Below the pieces are notes generated by a model, which was not told the DNA's origin, did no database searches, and saw nothing but the letters and a program-made list of their open reading frames with translations. Below, one piece after another: positions 28,499 to 37,800 of a stretch of DNA of 64,000 nt (position 1 is the first letter of the stretch; the number at the start of each line of letters is the position of its first letter). The stretch is from assembly GCA_032250805.1 (NCBI GenBank), contig JAVVEM010000014.1:8400-72399 (forward strand), written 5' to 3'. Position numbers and translations under genes: made by a program. This DNA comes from B18-G4 sp032250805 (lineage in GTDB: Bacteria; Bacteroidota; Bacteroidia; Bacteroidales; B18-G4).

Positions 28499-28518
28499 GA
28501 CCTCACAGGTCGGAAAAT
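28499..28518. repeat. Copy 1 of a short intergenic direct repeat
   Basis: The sequence GACCTCACAGGTCGGAAAAT; the second copy at 28568-28587 differs at one base. The core ACCT-CAC-AGGT is itself an interrupted palindrome. Similar AGGT/ACCT elements are, as I recall, scattered through bacteroidete intergenic regions. Confidence 0.6.
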
Positions 28519-28567
28519 CATCAGCTTGCAGCTCCGGCACAGTTAAATTAATTACCTTTACCTTCCG

Positions 28568-28587
28568 GACCTCACAGGTTGGAAAAT
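28568..28587. repeat. Copy 2 of the short intergenic direct repeat
   Basis: GACCTCACAGGTTGGAAAAT, one base different from the copy 69 bases upstream. It ends three bases before the TATCTTTG box of the next gene, so it occupies the -33 region of that promoter. Confidence 0.6.
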
Positions 28588-28590
28588 AAC

Positions 28591-28598
28591 TATCTTTG
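28591..28598 (+). promoter_or_regulatory. -7 element for the BNR-repeat protein gene
   Basis: TATCTTTG matches TAnnTTTG exactly and lies 26 bases before the ATG at 28625. The place of the -33 element is taken by the repeat at 28568-28587. Confidence 0.4.
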
Positions 28599-28624
28599 CG
28601 CCCCAATGATTAACAGACAAACCA

Positions 28625-30193
28625 ATGAAACCTTATATTTTTACCTTCCTGATAATAAGCACAATACACCTGAGTGTTTTTGCACAGCATCCCAACATCC
28701 TTATTGATGATATCGGAAGCTGGACACAGCCCGAAGAGCCCTCTATCATTATAAACCCCAACAACACCGACCATATGGTTGCAGGTGCCAACATCGACAA
28801 TGTTTACTATTCTACTGATGGAGGATACACCTGGAATACAGATGTTCTTTCATCCTCTTACGGTGTTTGGGGCGATCCGGTGCTGATCGTTGATACATCC
28901 GGTGCGTATTATTTTTTTCACCTTTCAAACCCACCTTCCGGCGGAAGCTGGATAGACCGGATCGTATGTCAGAAAAAAGATTCGATCGGACAACCCTGGA
29001 CCGATGGTACATTCATGGGATTAAACGCCGGCAAGGAGCAGGATAAGGAGTGGGCCGTTGTTGACCGCAGTAACAATAATATTTACGTTACCTGGACTCA
29101 GTTCGACAACTATAACAGTGGAAGCCCCGATGACTTCAGCGACATCCATTTTAGCCGCTCACTGGATGGGGGCGAAAACTGGAGTGAAGCCCTTCGCATT
29201 AATGAAGTTTCGGGCGACTGTATTGATGATGATAACACAGTTGAAGGCGCTGTGCCTGCAGTGGGGCCCAATGGCGAGATCTATGTGGCCTGGGCCGGAC
29301 CCGAAGGACTGGTCTTCGACCGCTCTGATGACCAGGGCGAAACCTGGCTGGATGAAGATATCTTTATCGGGCCATTCCCCGGCGGATGGGCCTACGATAT
29401 CCCGGGCATCAGCAGATGCAATGGATTGCCCGTGACCAAATGCGACCTTAGTGGCGGGGAATATCATGGCACCATCTATGTAAATTGGACCGACCAGCGC
29501 AACGGAACCGATGATACCGATGTATGGCTCTGCAAATCAACCGACGGCGGCAACACATGGAGTGAAGCAAAAAGAGTGAACAACGACCCTGCAGGCAAAC
29601 ATCAGTTCTTTACATGGATGGATGTTGACCAGATCACCGGCCACATTTATTTTGTTTTTTATGACCGCCGAAACTACGACGATAACAATACCGATGTATA
29701 CATGGCAGTATCTAAGGATGGAGGTGGAAGTTTTATCAATTTCAAAATCAGCGAATCCCCTTTTCTGCCCTACAACTCAACCTTTTTTGGCGATTATACA
29801 AACGTTTCGGCTTACGATGATGTGGTACGACCAATATGGGCCAGGCTCGAAGGCAGCGACCTCAGCATCTGGACTGCGATCATTGATCCTTTCACTGTTG
29901 GGATCGAAGAAGATATCCCTTCGCTGTTTACACTCGAACAAAACTACCCAAACCCATTCAGGGAAAGTACAGTAATCTCATTTAAACTCCGAAAACCAGC
30001 AAAGATAAGCCTGAAGGTATATGATGTTTATGGCCGGGTTGTTGGGATTGTCCACGAAAATGAATATACCGTGGCAGGTAAACATACCCGCGTTTTCAAT
30101 CCCGAAGACCATCACCTTGCTCCGGGGATGTATTATTTTTCGCTGGAAAATGAAAACAGCCTGGTGAAAAAGAAAATGATCTTTGTAAAGTAA
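28625..30193 (+). CDS. Secreted BNR/Asp-box repeat protein with T9SS sorting domain
   Basis: 522 residues. After a signal peptide (ending VFAQ) come at least five Asp-box motifs of the S-x-D-x-G-x-T/S-W/F type (STDGGYTW, SLDGGENW, SDDQGETW, STDGGNTW, SKDGGGSF), indicating a sialidase-like beta-propeller. The sialidase arginine triad is not evident, so enzymatic sialidase activity is not supported. The C-terminal domain (LEQNYPNPFRESTVISF, KISLKVYDVYGRVV, LAPGMYYFSLE, KKKMIFVK) is a canonical type A T9SS signal that directs the protein to the surface or medium. It is a single gene with its own -7 box. Confidence 0.87.
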   Translation: MKPYIFTFLIISTIHLSVFAQHPNILIDDIGSWTQPEEPSIIINPNNTDHMVAGANIDNVYYSTDGGYTWNTDVLSSSYGVWGDPVLIVDTSGAYYFFHLSNPPSGGSWIDRIVCQKKDSIGQPWTDGTFMGLNAGKEQDKEWAVVDRSNNNIYVTWTQFDNYNSGSPDDFSDIHFSRSLDGGENWSEALRINEVSGDCIDDDNTVEGAVPAVGPNGEIYVAWAGPEGLVFDRSDDQGETWLDEDIFIGPFPGGWAYDIPGISRCNGLPVTKCDLSGGEYHGTIYVNWTDQRNGTDDTDVWLCKSTDGGNTWSEAKRVNNDPAGKHQFFTWMDVDQITGHIYFVFYDRRNYDDNNTDVYMAVSKDGGGSFINFKISESPFLPYNSTFFGDYTNVSAYDDVVRPIWARLEGSDLSIWTAIIDPFTVGIEEDIPSLFTLEQNYPNPFRESTVISFKLRKPAKISLKVYDVYGRVVGIVHENEYTVAGKHTRVFNPEDHHLAPGMYYFSLENENSLVKKKMIFVK

Positions 30194-30323
30194 ACGAAAA
30201 ACCTCTATATAATTCAACAAATGGCCATAACGTATTGGTATGCAAAAATTAACTTAGTAAGATAAGTGCAGATTTTTAAATAATAAGCAAAGTTTTTTAT
30301 AATATTGCAGTAAATAAAAGGGC

Positions 30324-30959
30324 ATGAACAAAGAATTCAAGGGGATCATTGCAAAGATCAGGGCTTATCCCTTCGAGGACGGTTTGGGCGACATGACGAT
30401 CAGGGAGTTATCAGAAAAAACCGGAATACCCACAGATTTGATATACAAATATGTTGAGGACGAAAAAGACCTTGTGAGACACGTATTGAGGTTTGAGCGG
30501 GAGAGTTTCAAAGTAATTTTTGATGTACATAACTTTGAAGGCGTTAATGCCATTGATATACTGATCACTGTTAGTACAGAAATTGCAAACAAATTCAGAG
30601 ATGTCAGTCCTGGTATCACATATGATATAAAAACCAAATACCCCGATGTTTATAAACGGCATTTTAAATCACGCATGGATTTTATCTTCAGCAAAATAAA
30701 GATAAACCTGCAAAAGGGTATCGCGCAGGGGATGTATCGGAACGATCTCAGCATTGAACTCGTGGCCAGGCTATACCTGAGCAGACTCATCGATATACAT
30801 AATCCTGATTTTTTCCCTCCTGAAAAATTCAATTTCGACACTCTTTTCAATGCCATGTTCGAAAGCCATATCAGAAGCATCGCAACTGATGAGGGATTAA
30901 AATACTGGAAAAGAAAAAAACGAATATTTAAAAAAGAATTAAAAAAAGATTTGCAATAA
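30324..30959 (+). CDS. TetR/AcrR-family transcriptional regulator
   Basis: 211 residues. The N-terminal helix-turn-helix MTIRELSEKTGIPTDLIYKYVEDEKDLVRHVL matches the TetR recognition region. The C-terminal ligand domain is all helical and unassigned, with a very basic tail (KRKKRIFKKELKKDLQ). It directly precedes a TolC-adaptor-RND operon on the same strand (53-base gap), so it probably represses that operon and itself. A small palindrome CTTAGTAAG at 30253-30261 upstream is a possible operator but is short. Confidence 0.85.
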   Translation: MNKEFKGIIAKIRAYPFEDGLGDMTIRELSEKTGIPTDLIYKYVEDEKDLVRHVLRFERESFKVIFDVHNFEGVNAIDILITVSTEIANKFRDVSPGITYDIKTKYPDVYKRHFKSRMDFIFSKIKINLQKGIAQGMYRNDLSIELVARLYLSRLIDIHNPDFFPPEKFNFDTLFNAMFESHIRSIATDEGLKYWKRKKRIFKKELKKDLQ

Positions 30960-31012
30960 AACGCCTTCTTGAGCGTCATAGATCTTATCCCAAAGAATTA
31001 ATATCTACTTAT

Positions 31013-32362
31013 GTGATGATAAAAAAAATTAACGTCCTGCTGGTATTTCTATATCTGTTCATAACATATTCATTTAATCTTCAGGCTCAAACACAATATC
31101 GCTTCTCACTCGAAGAGGCCCTCGCTTTTGCCTATGAAAACAATTATGAAATTCTTTCCTCATATAAAGATATTGAAGCCGCCGAAAAACAGGTGAAAGA
31201 ATATATGGCCATAGGATTCCCCCAGGTAAATGCCAACATCACCTATACGGATTATCTCGAATTACCAACCATGATCATCCCTCCGGGTTCTTTTGGTCCT
31301 GATTCGCCCGGACAGGAAATCCAGTTCGGGACAAAATATAATGCCACAGCCAGTGCCACTGCTTCCCAACTGATTTTCGACGGAAAATACATTGTTGGTT
31401 TACAGGCTTCGCAGCGTTTGCTGGAGAAGAACCAGCAACAATTTATCAAGACCAGGCTCGACATGTACGAAGCGGTATCGGCTGCGTATTACCGTATTTT
31501 GGTTGCTGAAGATACTAAAGTCATACTCGACAGCACAATGAGCTATATGCAAACGATGTTGTATGAAACAAGGATCACTTATGAAGCAGGGTTTGTTGAA
31601 GAAACGGATGTTGATCAGCTTGAACTTATCGTGGCCGATCTCGAGGCCAACATCATCCTCACCAATACACAGGTTGAAATTGCTTATGCCTATCTTAAGT
31701 TCCTTTGCGGACTCATGATCGACGATCATGTGGAGGTTACCGACCAACTCGATGACCTGATTGAAAAAGTTAACCATACTGCCTTGCTCAACAATCCGTT
31801 CAACTACGAAAATAATATTGATTACAGGTTGCTCCAAACACAATATAATATTGCTGAGTTGCAACTGAAGCTTGAAAAATCAGAATATCTGCCTAACCTT
31901 TCTGCTTTTATAAACTATCAAACCCAGGCGCAGCGAAAACAATGGAACTTTTTTAACATGCAGGAAAAGTGGTATGGCGCTTCTTTCTGGGGTGTGGAAA
32001 TGAATATCCCCCTCTGGAGCAGCGGAGTACGCAGCGCCAGAGTGCAACAGGCAAAGATCAATCTGGAAAAACTTGATATTGCCGACAAACAGCTCAAGAC
32101 TGGTCTTGCCATCCAGGTGCAGACAGCCCGGTCGGAATTTAACAACGCCTACCTGGTAATGATAAATAAAACAATGGCCATGAAAACAGCCGAGAAAATC
32201 CTTCGCATTACAAGCGAAAAATACAGGGAAGGTATTTCGAGCAGCCTCGATCTGCTGCAAGCCAATAATCAGTTCCTGGGCAATACCTCTGATTATATCA
32301 TGGCCATGCAGGAAGTATTGATTAAAAAACTGGCGCTCGAAAAATTAATGTACAGCGAATAA
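31013..32362 (+). CDS. TolC-family outer-membrane efflux protein
   Basis: 449 residues. The signal peptide ends LQAQ. Two long helical repeats carry the OEP pattern (FSLEEALAFAYENNYEILSSYKDIEAAEKQ; DYRLLQTQYNIAELQLKLEKSEYLPNLSAF; REGISSSLDLLQANNQFL), as in TolC channels that span the outer membrane and periplasm as trimers. It is the first gene of the efflux operon; the adaptor and pump follow after 60 and 0 bases. A second Met follows the first, so the start may be 31013 or 31016. Confidence 0.93.
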   Translation: MMIKKINVLLVFLYLFITYSFNLQAQTQYRFSLEEALAFAYENNYEILSSYKDIEAAEKQVKEYMAIGFPQVNANITYTDYLELPTMIIPPGSFGPDSPGQEIQFGTKYNATASATASQLIFDGKYIVGLQASQRLLEKNQQQFIKTRLDMYEAVSAAYYRILVAEDTKVILDSTMSYMQTMLYETRITYEAGFVEETDVDQLELIVADLEANIILTNTQVEIAYAYLKFLCGLMIDDHVEVTDQLDDLIEKVNHTALLNNPFNYENNIDYRLLQTQYNIAELQLKLEKSEYLPNLSAFINYQTQAQRKQWNFFNMQEKWYGASFWGVEMNIPLWSSGVRSARVQQAKINLEKLDIADKQLKTGLAIQVQTARSEFNNAYLVMINKTMAMKTAEKILRITSEKYREGISSSLDLLQANNQFLGNTSDYIMAMQEVLIKKLALEKLMYSE

Positions 32363-32422
32363 CTGATCCATATATGAACAACAGTAGCAAAGTAAACACA
32401 ATATTAAAATAATATACTCTAC

Positions 32423-33562
32423 ATGAAAAAAATGATCATGAGGTCTTTGGTTATCATCATCCTTTCGGGCATTGTTACTTCCTGCGGGCCAGAGAATGAA
32501 ACGGAAAGCATCAAAAAGCAAATCTCGGAATACAAGACCCAGGTTAACGAGTTGAACCTGAAAATCAAGGATCTGGAAAAAGAACTTGAAAATATCAATA
32601 AGGGTGAATCTATATACCATATACCTGTTCGTGTTTTGAACATGCAAAAGCGCCCTTTCAATCATTATTTTGAAGTGAGCGGAAGCCTTGAAGCCGTCGA
32701 CAAAGCATACATCAGTCCTGAAATCAACGGGCAGATAAAAGAGATCAGTGTAAACAAGGGCGAACGTGTGAAAAAAGGCCAGCTACTTGCCATATTGAAT
32801 ACCAGCATCACCGAAAATACAATAGAAGAGATAAAAACACAGCTTGAGCTTGCCACAACTTTATACGAAAAACAAAAGCAGCTTTGGGATAAGAAGATCG
32901 GCTCGGAAGTACAATTTCTTCAGGCAAAAAATAATAAGGAAGCACTCGAAAGCAAGCTTGAAACACTGCAGGCCCAGCTTGACATGGCTTATATCAGGGC
33001 ACCCATTGACGGCATCGTTGACCAGATCAATGTTGAACCCGGCGAACTGGCCATGCCCGGCATGCAGTTAATGCAGGTGATTAATCTCGACAAGATGTAT
33101 GTTCAGGCCGATGTTTCGGAAAAATATTTGCCTGATATACAAAAGGGCGATGAAGTAGCCCTTCGTTTTCCGACTTTCCCCTCGATTGATCTCAAAGTGA
33201 AGGTACACCGCATAGGAAACATCATCAATATGGGCAACCGCACCTTTACGGTCGAACTTCTGATCGATAATGTCAATGACAAACTAAAGCCAAATGTTCT
33301 TGCCCTGATCACTTTTCAGGATTACAGTGAAGATAACGCATTTGTAATCCCATCCATCATCATTAAAGAAGATATTAAAGGAGCATATATCTATGCGGTG
33401 AAAGAGGATGATGGAAAGCAATATGCCAGGAAAGTTTATATTACTACCGGGATGACATATAAGGATGAAACCATGGTAACCTCCGGCCTGGAAGTTGGCG
33501 ACCAGGTGATCACAGAAGGCTATTCGCTGGTAACTGATGGTACTGAAGTAAAAATTAAGTAA
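32423..33562 (+). CDS. RND efflux periplasmic adaptor lipoprotein
   Basis: 379 residues. Lipoprotein signal with Cys20 or so in GIVTSCGPENE. A heptad-rich helix follows (IKKQISEYKTQVNELNLKIKDLEKELENI), then the split lipoyl domain (AYISPEINGQIKEISVNKGERVKKGQLLAIL and AYIRAPIDGIVDQINVEPGELAMPG) flanking a coiled-coil hairpin. Beta-barrel and membrane-proximal domains complete the HlyD/MexA layout. The extra N-terminal coiled coil ahead of the lipoyl half is somewhat unusual. It links the pump to the TolC-type channel. Confidence 0.92.
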   Translation: MKKMIMRSLVIIILSGIVTSCGPENETESIKKQISEYKTQVNELNLKIKDLEKELENINKGESIYHIPVRVLNMQKRPFNHYFEVSGSLEAVDKAYISPEINGQIKEISVNKGERVKKGQLLAILNTSITENTIEEIKTQLELATTLYEKQKQLWDKKIGSEVQFLQAKNNKEALESKLETLQAQLDMAYIRAPIDGIVDQINVEPGELAMPGMQLMQVINLDKMYVQADVSEKYLPDIQKGDEVALRFPTFPSIDLKVKVHRIGNIINMGNRTFTVELLIDNVNDKLKPNVLALITFQDYSEDNAFVIPSIIIKEDIKGAYIYAVKEDDGKQYARKVYITTGMTYKDETMVTSGLEVGDQVITEGYSLVTDGTEVKIK

Positions 33563-36500
33563 ATGGAAATCAAGGAAAGACAAGTTATCCGCGAATTTAA
33601 GCTTAGCTCCTGGGCTTTGAGGAATAAGAATACCGTATTCCTCATGATCGTTATTTTGCTCGGATTTGGTTTTTACTCATACCGCTCATTACCCAAGGAG
33701 CTTTTCCCCGATCTGGTATGGCCCACCATATTCGTGCAAACCATGTACCCCGGCAACCCGCCTCTCGACATTGAAAACCTGGTAACCCGGCCACTTGAAA
33801 AAGAAATTGAATCGGCAAAGGGGGTTAAAGAGATCCGCTCCACTTCAACACAGGATGTTTCTGCAATATTTATTGAATTCAATACGGATGTAAGCATCGA
33901 AGATGCCCTGCAGGAGGTGAAGGATGCCGTTGACAAGGCGAAGAGCGAAATGCCTGATGATTTGCCTTCCGATCCTGTTGTGCTCGACCTCGACCTTTCG
34001 GAATTCCCCATCATGAACATTAATCTTTCGGGCGATTACAGCATTAACGAGCTGAAAAGCTATGCCGAAATGCTTGAAGATGAAATAGAAAGGGTTTCGG
34101 AGATCTCAAAAGTGGAGATCATCGGTGTAAACGAGCGGGAGGTAAAAATCAACGTCGACATGCACAAGCTCAGCACATTCGAGCTCAGCTTCGACGATAT
34201 TGAAAATGCCATCGCTTTCGAAAATATCTCCATGTCGGGTGGCGAGATCAAGCTGGGCGAAAGCAGGCGCTCAATAAGGATTATCGGCGAATTTACCGAT
34301 CCCAGGCAAATAGAGGATATTATTGTAAAATGGGATGACTACGATATCGTTTACATGCACGATGTGGCCGACGTGATTTTTGGTTTTGAGGAATCAAGGA
34401 GCTTTTCCCGGCTCGACAAGCAAGCGGTTGTATCGCTGCAGGTGATCAAGAAAAGTGGCGAAAATCTGCTGAATGCCACTGATCAGGTCTTTGATATCGT
34501 CGACAAGGCCATCGCTACAAAAATACTCCCCTCCGGGCTCAGTATTGAATATACCAACGACCAGTCGGAAATGGTAAGAGATCAGCTCAGCAACCTGGAA
34601 AACAGCATGGTGATGGGAGTTATTTTTGTGATCCTGGTGCTTTTCTTTTTCCTTGGTACAAGAAACTCCCTCTTTGTCGGTTTTGCCATACCGATGTCGA
34701 TGTTCCTCTCCTTTATGGTGTTGGGACTGATGGGCTCAAAGATCAATATGATCGTGCTCTTTTCGCTGATCCTCGCCCTCGGGATGCTTGTGGACAACGC
34801 TATTGTTGTGGTGGAAAATATTTACCGCTTTGTTGACAGGGGCTACAGCAAAACTGAAGCAGCCAAACAGGCTGTTGGCGAAATTGCTATGCCAATTATT
34901 GCTTCAACCGCAACCACGCTGGCGGCATTTTTTCCCTTGCTCTTCTGGGACAGTGTGATGGGTGAATTTATGAAGTACCTCCCCATGACCCTGATCATCG
35001 TGCTTACATCATCGCTTTTTGTAGCACTGGTTATCATACCCGTTGTGTCTTCCACTTTTATAAAATCAGGTGAACAGAACCCGAAACCCGACAAAAAACG
35101 TTCGCTGGTCATTGCAGGAGTGCTGACCCTTATGGCAGTTATTTTTTATCTGGTCGGAATTAACCCCCTGGGAACACTCTGTGCAGCTTTTGCACTGATC
35201 GGAATACTGAATATTTACGTGCTCAACAGCGCAGCATGCTGGTTCCAGCAGGTATTTCTGGTAAAACTCGAAAATGCTTACCTGAATCTCATTCGTTTTG
35301 CACTGCGTAAAAAAAATTCGTTCTGGTTAATTGGAGGAACCTTTATGCTGTTGTTGCTCACCATGAACCTTTATTTTTCCAGTAACCCGAACATCGTGAA
35401 TTTTCCGTCGAGCGATCCCAAATATATCAATATACTTGCCGAACTTCCGATAGGAACAGACATTATTGCCACCAATGAATTTATGAAAACGCTCGAGAAC
35501 GATGTATTTTCATTGCTCGAACCAAACAAGGAAGTGGTAAAATCAGTACTTACCACTGTTGGAGCAGGAGCCAGGCTCGAAGATGATATAAATGATATCT
35601 CGGAAAAAATGTTTCGCGGGCTGATCACTATTTCGTTCATCGATTATGAGGAGCGTGGCGGCATAAATACAGGCGATATCCTTGCCGGCCTGAGCAATCA
35701 ACTGCTTGGGCGCTATCCCGGCGTTGAACTGACGATCGAGAAACAAAATGAAGGGCCTCCGGCCGGCAAGCCCATTAACCTGGAAATTATCGGGAAAGAT
35801 TTCGACAAGCTGCTCTTGCTTTCCGACAGCGTGCTGGCTTATCTCAACATGGCACGAATTGAGGGTATTGAAGGGCTGAAGCTCGATCTGGATCTCGGCA
35901 AACCCGAGATCATTGTGCACATCGACCGTGATAAAGCCAGACGTTTTGGGCTATCGACCGGACAAATTGCTTCGACCATCCGCACCGCTTTATTCGGTAA
36001 GGAGGTGTCGACATACAAAGAGGGGGAAGATGAATATCCTATCCAACTCAGGCTGATGGACAAATACCGCTACAATATTCCGGCCCTGCTCAACCAAATG
36101 GTCACCTTCAGAAGTTCTTCAACAGGAAAGATCGTGCAGGTGCCCATATCGGCCGTAGCCGATTTCTCATACAATACAACCTATGGCTCAGTAAAAAGGA
36201 AGGATCTCGACCGGGTAATCACCATATATTCAAACGTGGTTGAAGGTTATAATGCTACCAAGATCAACGACCAGTTGAAAGCCCAGATGAGCCACTTTGA
36301 TATGCCCCCCGATTATTCCTATAAATTTACCGGCGAACAGGAAGAACAGGAAGAGTCGATGGCTTTCCTGATCAATGCATTGTTGATTGCCATATCGCTT
36401 ATTACAGTGATCCTGGTATCACAGTTCAACTCTATTGTCAAGCCCGGAATCATCATGCTGAGTGTTTTGTTCAGCACAACCGGAGTTTTTGGAGGATTAT

Positions 36501-36979
36501 GGGCCACAGGTATGGATTTCGTCGTGATCATGACCGGAATAGGTATCGTATCGCTTGCCGGAGTGGTGGTAAACAATGCCATCGTGCTGATCGACTACAT
36601 CGACCTGCTGAAAACCCGGCGTAAAAAAGAACTTGGGTTGAATGCAAACGCCCTGCTCAGGATCGGTGATACGGTCGACTGTATTGTAGAGGCCGGAAAA
36701 ACCAGATTGCGGCCTGTATTGCTAACGGCCATTACAACTATACTCGGTTTGTTGCCCCTGGCCATGGGGATCAACATTGATTTTGAATCATTTCTTACAA
36801 CCTTCGATGCGAAGATCTATTTCGGAGGAGACAATGTTGCCTTCTGGGGACCAATATCATGGACCATCATTTACGGCCTGACGTTCGCCACATTTCTTAC
36901 CCTGGTTATTGTTCCATCGCTTTATTACGTTCTTTACCTGGGTAAGATCCGCATCGTCCCCGCCCGAAAAAAGAAATGA
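33563..36979 (+). CDS. RND-family efflux pump permease
   Basis: 1138 residues, inner-membrane proton-driven pump. It starts immediately after the adaptor stop codon. Conserved features: PTIFVQTMYPGNPPLDIENLVTRPLE, the helix-4 motif GMLVDNAIVVVENIYRF (around residue 411, D-N where AcrB has D-D), and GVVVNNAIVLIDYI (around 1001), where AcrB has the relay Lys. So the proton path relies on one Asp here, as in other non-AcrB RND branches. Two additional hydrophobic helices (~514-560) lie between the two halves. Substrate is unknown; drugs, fatty acids or bile-type compounds are typical. Confidence 0.93.
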   Translation: MEIKERQVIREFKLSSWALRNKNTVFLMIVILLGFGFYSYRSLPKELFPDLVWPTIFVQTMYPGNPPLDIENLVTRPLEKEIESAKGVKEIRSTSTQDVSAIFIEFNTDVSIEDALQEVKDAVDKAKSEMPDDLPSDPVVLDLDLSEFPIMNINLSGDYSINELKSYAEMLEDEIERVSEISKVEIIGVNEREVKINVDMHKLSTFELSFDDIENAIAFENISMSGGEIKLGESRRSIRIIGEFTDPRQIEDIIVKWDDYDIVYMHDVADVIFGFEESRSFSRLDKQAVVSLQVIKKSGENLLNATDQVFDIVDKAIATKILPSGLSIEYTNDQSEMVRDQLSNLENSMVMGVIFVILVLFFFLGTRNSLFVGFAIPMSMFLSFMVLGLMGSKINMIVLFSLILALGMLVDNAIVVVENIYRFVDRGYSKTEAAKQAVGEIAMPIIASTATTLAAFFPLLFWDSVMGEFMKYLPMTLIIVLTSSLFVALVIIPVVSSTFIKSGEQNPKPDKKRSLVIAGVLTLMAVIFYLVGINPLGTLCAAFALIGILNIYVLNSAACWFQQVFLVKLENAYLNLIRFALRKKNSFWLIGGTFMLLLLTMNLYFSSNPNIVNFPSSDPKYINILAELPIGTDIIATNEFMKTLENDVFSLLEPNKEVVKSVLTTVGAGARLEDDINDISEKMFRGLITISFIDYEERGGINTGDILAGLSNQLLGRYPGVELTIEKQNEGPPAGKPINLEIIGKDFDKLLLLSDSVLAYLNMARIEGIEGLKLDLDLGKPEIIVHIDRDKARRFGLSTGQIASTIRTALFGKEVSTYKEGEDEYPIQLRLMDKYRYNIPALLNQMVTFRSSSTGKIVQVPISAVADFSYNTTYGSVKRKDLDRVITIYSNVVEGYNATKINDQLKAQMSHFDMPPDYSYKFTGEQEEQEESMAFLINALLIAISLITVILVSQFNSIVKPGIIMLSVLFSTTGVFGGLWATGMDFVVIMTGIGIVSLAGVVVNNAIVLIDYIDLLKTRRKKELGLNANALLRIGDTVDCIVEAGKTRLRPVLLTAITTILGLLPLAMGINIDFESFLTTFDAKIYFGGDNVAFWGPISWTIIYGLTFATFLTLVIVPSLYYVLYLGKIRIVPARKKK

Positions 36980-37114
36980 TCACACTGAAGGAGTATTTTC
37001 AGGCTGATGCAACCTTTTTACCCGGATTTTTGTCTTGTGAATGTATTGCAATATTGTTCTTTTAATCACGAAGAATCAAAATGCATAACACTACAGAGTG
37101 CGATGTTAAAACAA

Positions 37115-37128
37115 AAAAATCCGGATTT
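37115..37128. repeat. 14-bp palindrome AAAATCCGGATTTT
   Basis: A perfect palindrome in the 281-base gap after the RND gene. The same core occurs at 37022-37030 (CCGGATTTT), so the two can also pair at long range. It may be part of the 3' untranslated region or a protein-binding site. Confidence 0.35.
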
Positions 37129-37178
37129 TAAAGTGCTTCGAGTAATAATTTCCTTATCTTTACTTGGATAAATAATGT

Positions 37179-37208
37179 CTGATTTCGACTTAAACGAGTC
37201 GAAATCAG
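37179..37208 (+). promoter_or_regulatory. Perfect 12-bp hairpin ahead of the first sigma-factor gene
   Basis: CTGATTTCGACT, loop TAAACG, AGTCGAAATCAG. It ends 52 bases before the ATG at 37261 and is followed only by TGTTTTAACATTT. It could be a late terminator for the RND operon, an operator, or an attenuator of the sigma-factor cassette; the sequence does not decide. Confidence 0.45.
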
Positions 37209-37260
37209 TGTTTTAACATTTGTATTCAGCCAGCGCTAACAAGTGTTGGGCTATTGTCGT

Positions 37261-37800
37261 ATGCATTTTGATGAGGACTTTATAAGGAGATGTTTGGATA
37301 ATGACCCCAAAGCACAGGGAGAATTATACCAGCGGCTTGCCCCAAAAATGTTCGGCATCTGCCTGCGTTACACAAGTAACCGGATGGAAGCAGAGGATAT
37401 TTTGCAGGAAGGCTTCATCAAGGTATTCAGGCATCTTAAAGATTATAGGAACGACGGATCACTGGAAGGTTGGATCCGGCGTACGATGGTAAATACCGCC
37501 ATCAACTTCTATAAGAAAAGGGCCAAATACCAGCATGACGTTAGCCTCGACCAGAGCGAGCCCATCAATCATGAGGAGGAAAGTGCCATCGACAAGCTGT
37601 CGGCAATGGAGTTACTCGGGTATATCCGCGAACTTCCCGACGGATATCGTATGGTATTCAACCTTAATGTAATAGAAGGGTATACACACAAGGAGATCGG
37701 CGAAATGCTGAATATCTCTGAAAACACCTCGAAATCCCAGCTTTCACGGGCGAGGAACGTGCTTCAGGGAAAACTTAAAAACAAAGTTAAAGGTGACTGA
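37261..37800 (+). CDS. ECF RNA polymerase sigma factor (cassette 1)
   Basis: About 179 residues. Region 2 shows MFGICLRYTSNRMEAEDILQEGFIKVFRHL (the -10 binding and core binding part). Region 4 shows LPDGYRMVFNLNVIEGYTHKEIGEMLNISENTSKSQLSRAR, the -35 binding helix-turn-helix. ATG 37261 is chosen over an upstream GTG at 37243. Its stop overlaps the GTG start of the next gene by eight bases, so the sigma factor and its predicted anti-sigma partner are translationally coupled. It should direct transcription of its own cassette and possibly others. Confidence 0.93.
   Translation: MHFDEDFIRRCLDNDPKAQGELYQRLAPKMFGICLRYTSNRMEAEDILQEGFIKVFRHLKDYRNDGSLEGWIRRTMVNTAINFYKKRAKYQHDVSLDQSEPINHEEESAIDKLSAMELLGYIRELPDGYRMVFNLNVIEGYTHKEIGEMLNISENTSKSQLSRARNVLQGKLKNKVKGD

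Noticed and set aside
28625..30193. Active sialidase
   Set aside because: Asp-box repeats are clear but the arginine triad and catalytic Tyr/Glu of sialidases could not be identified.
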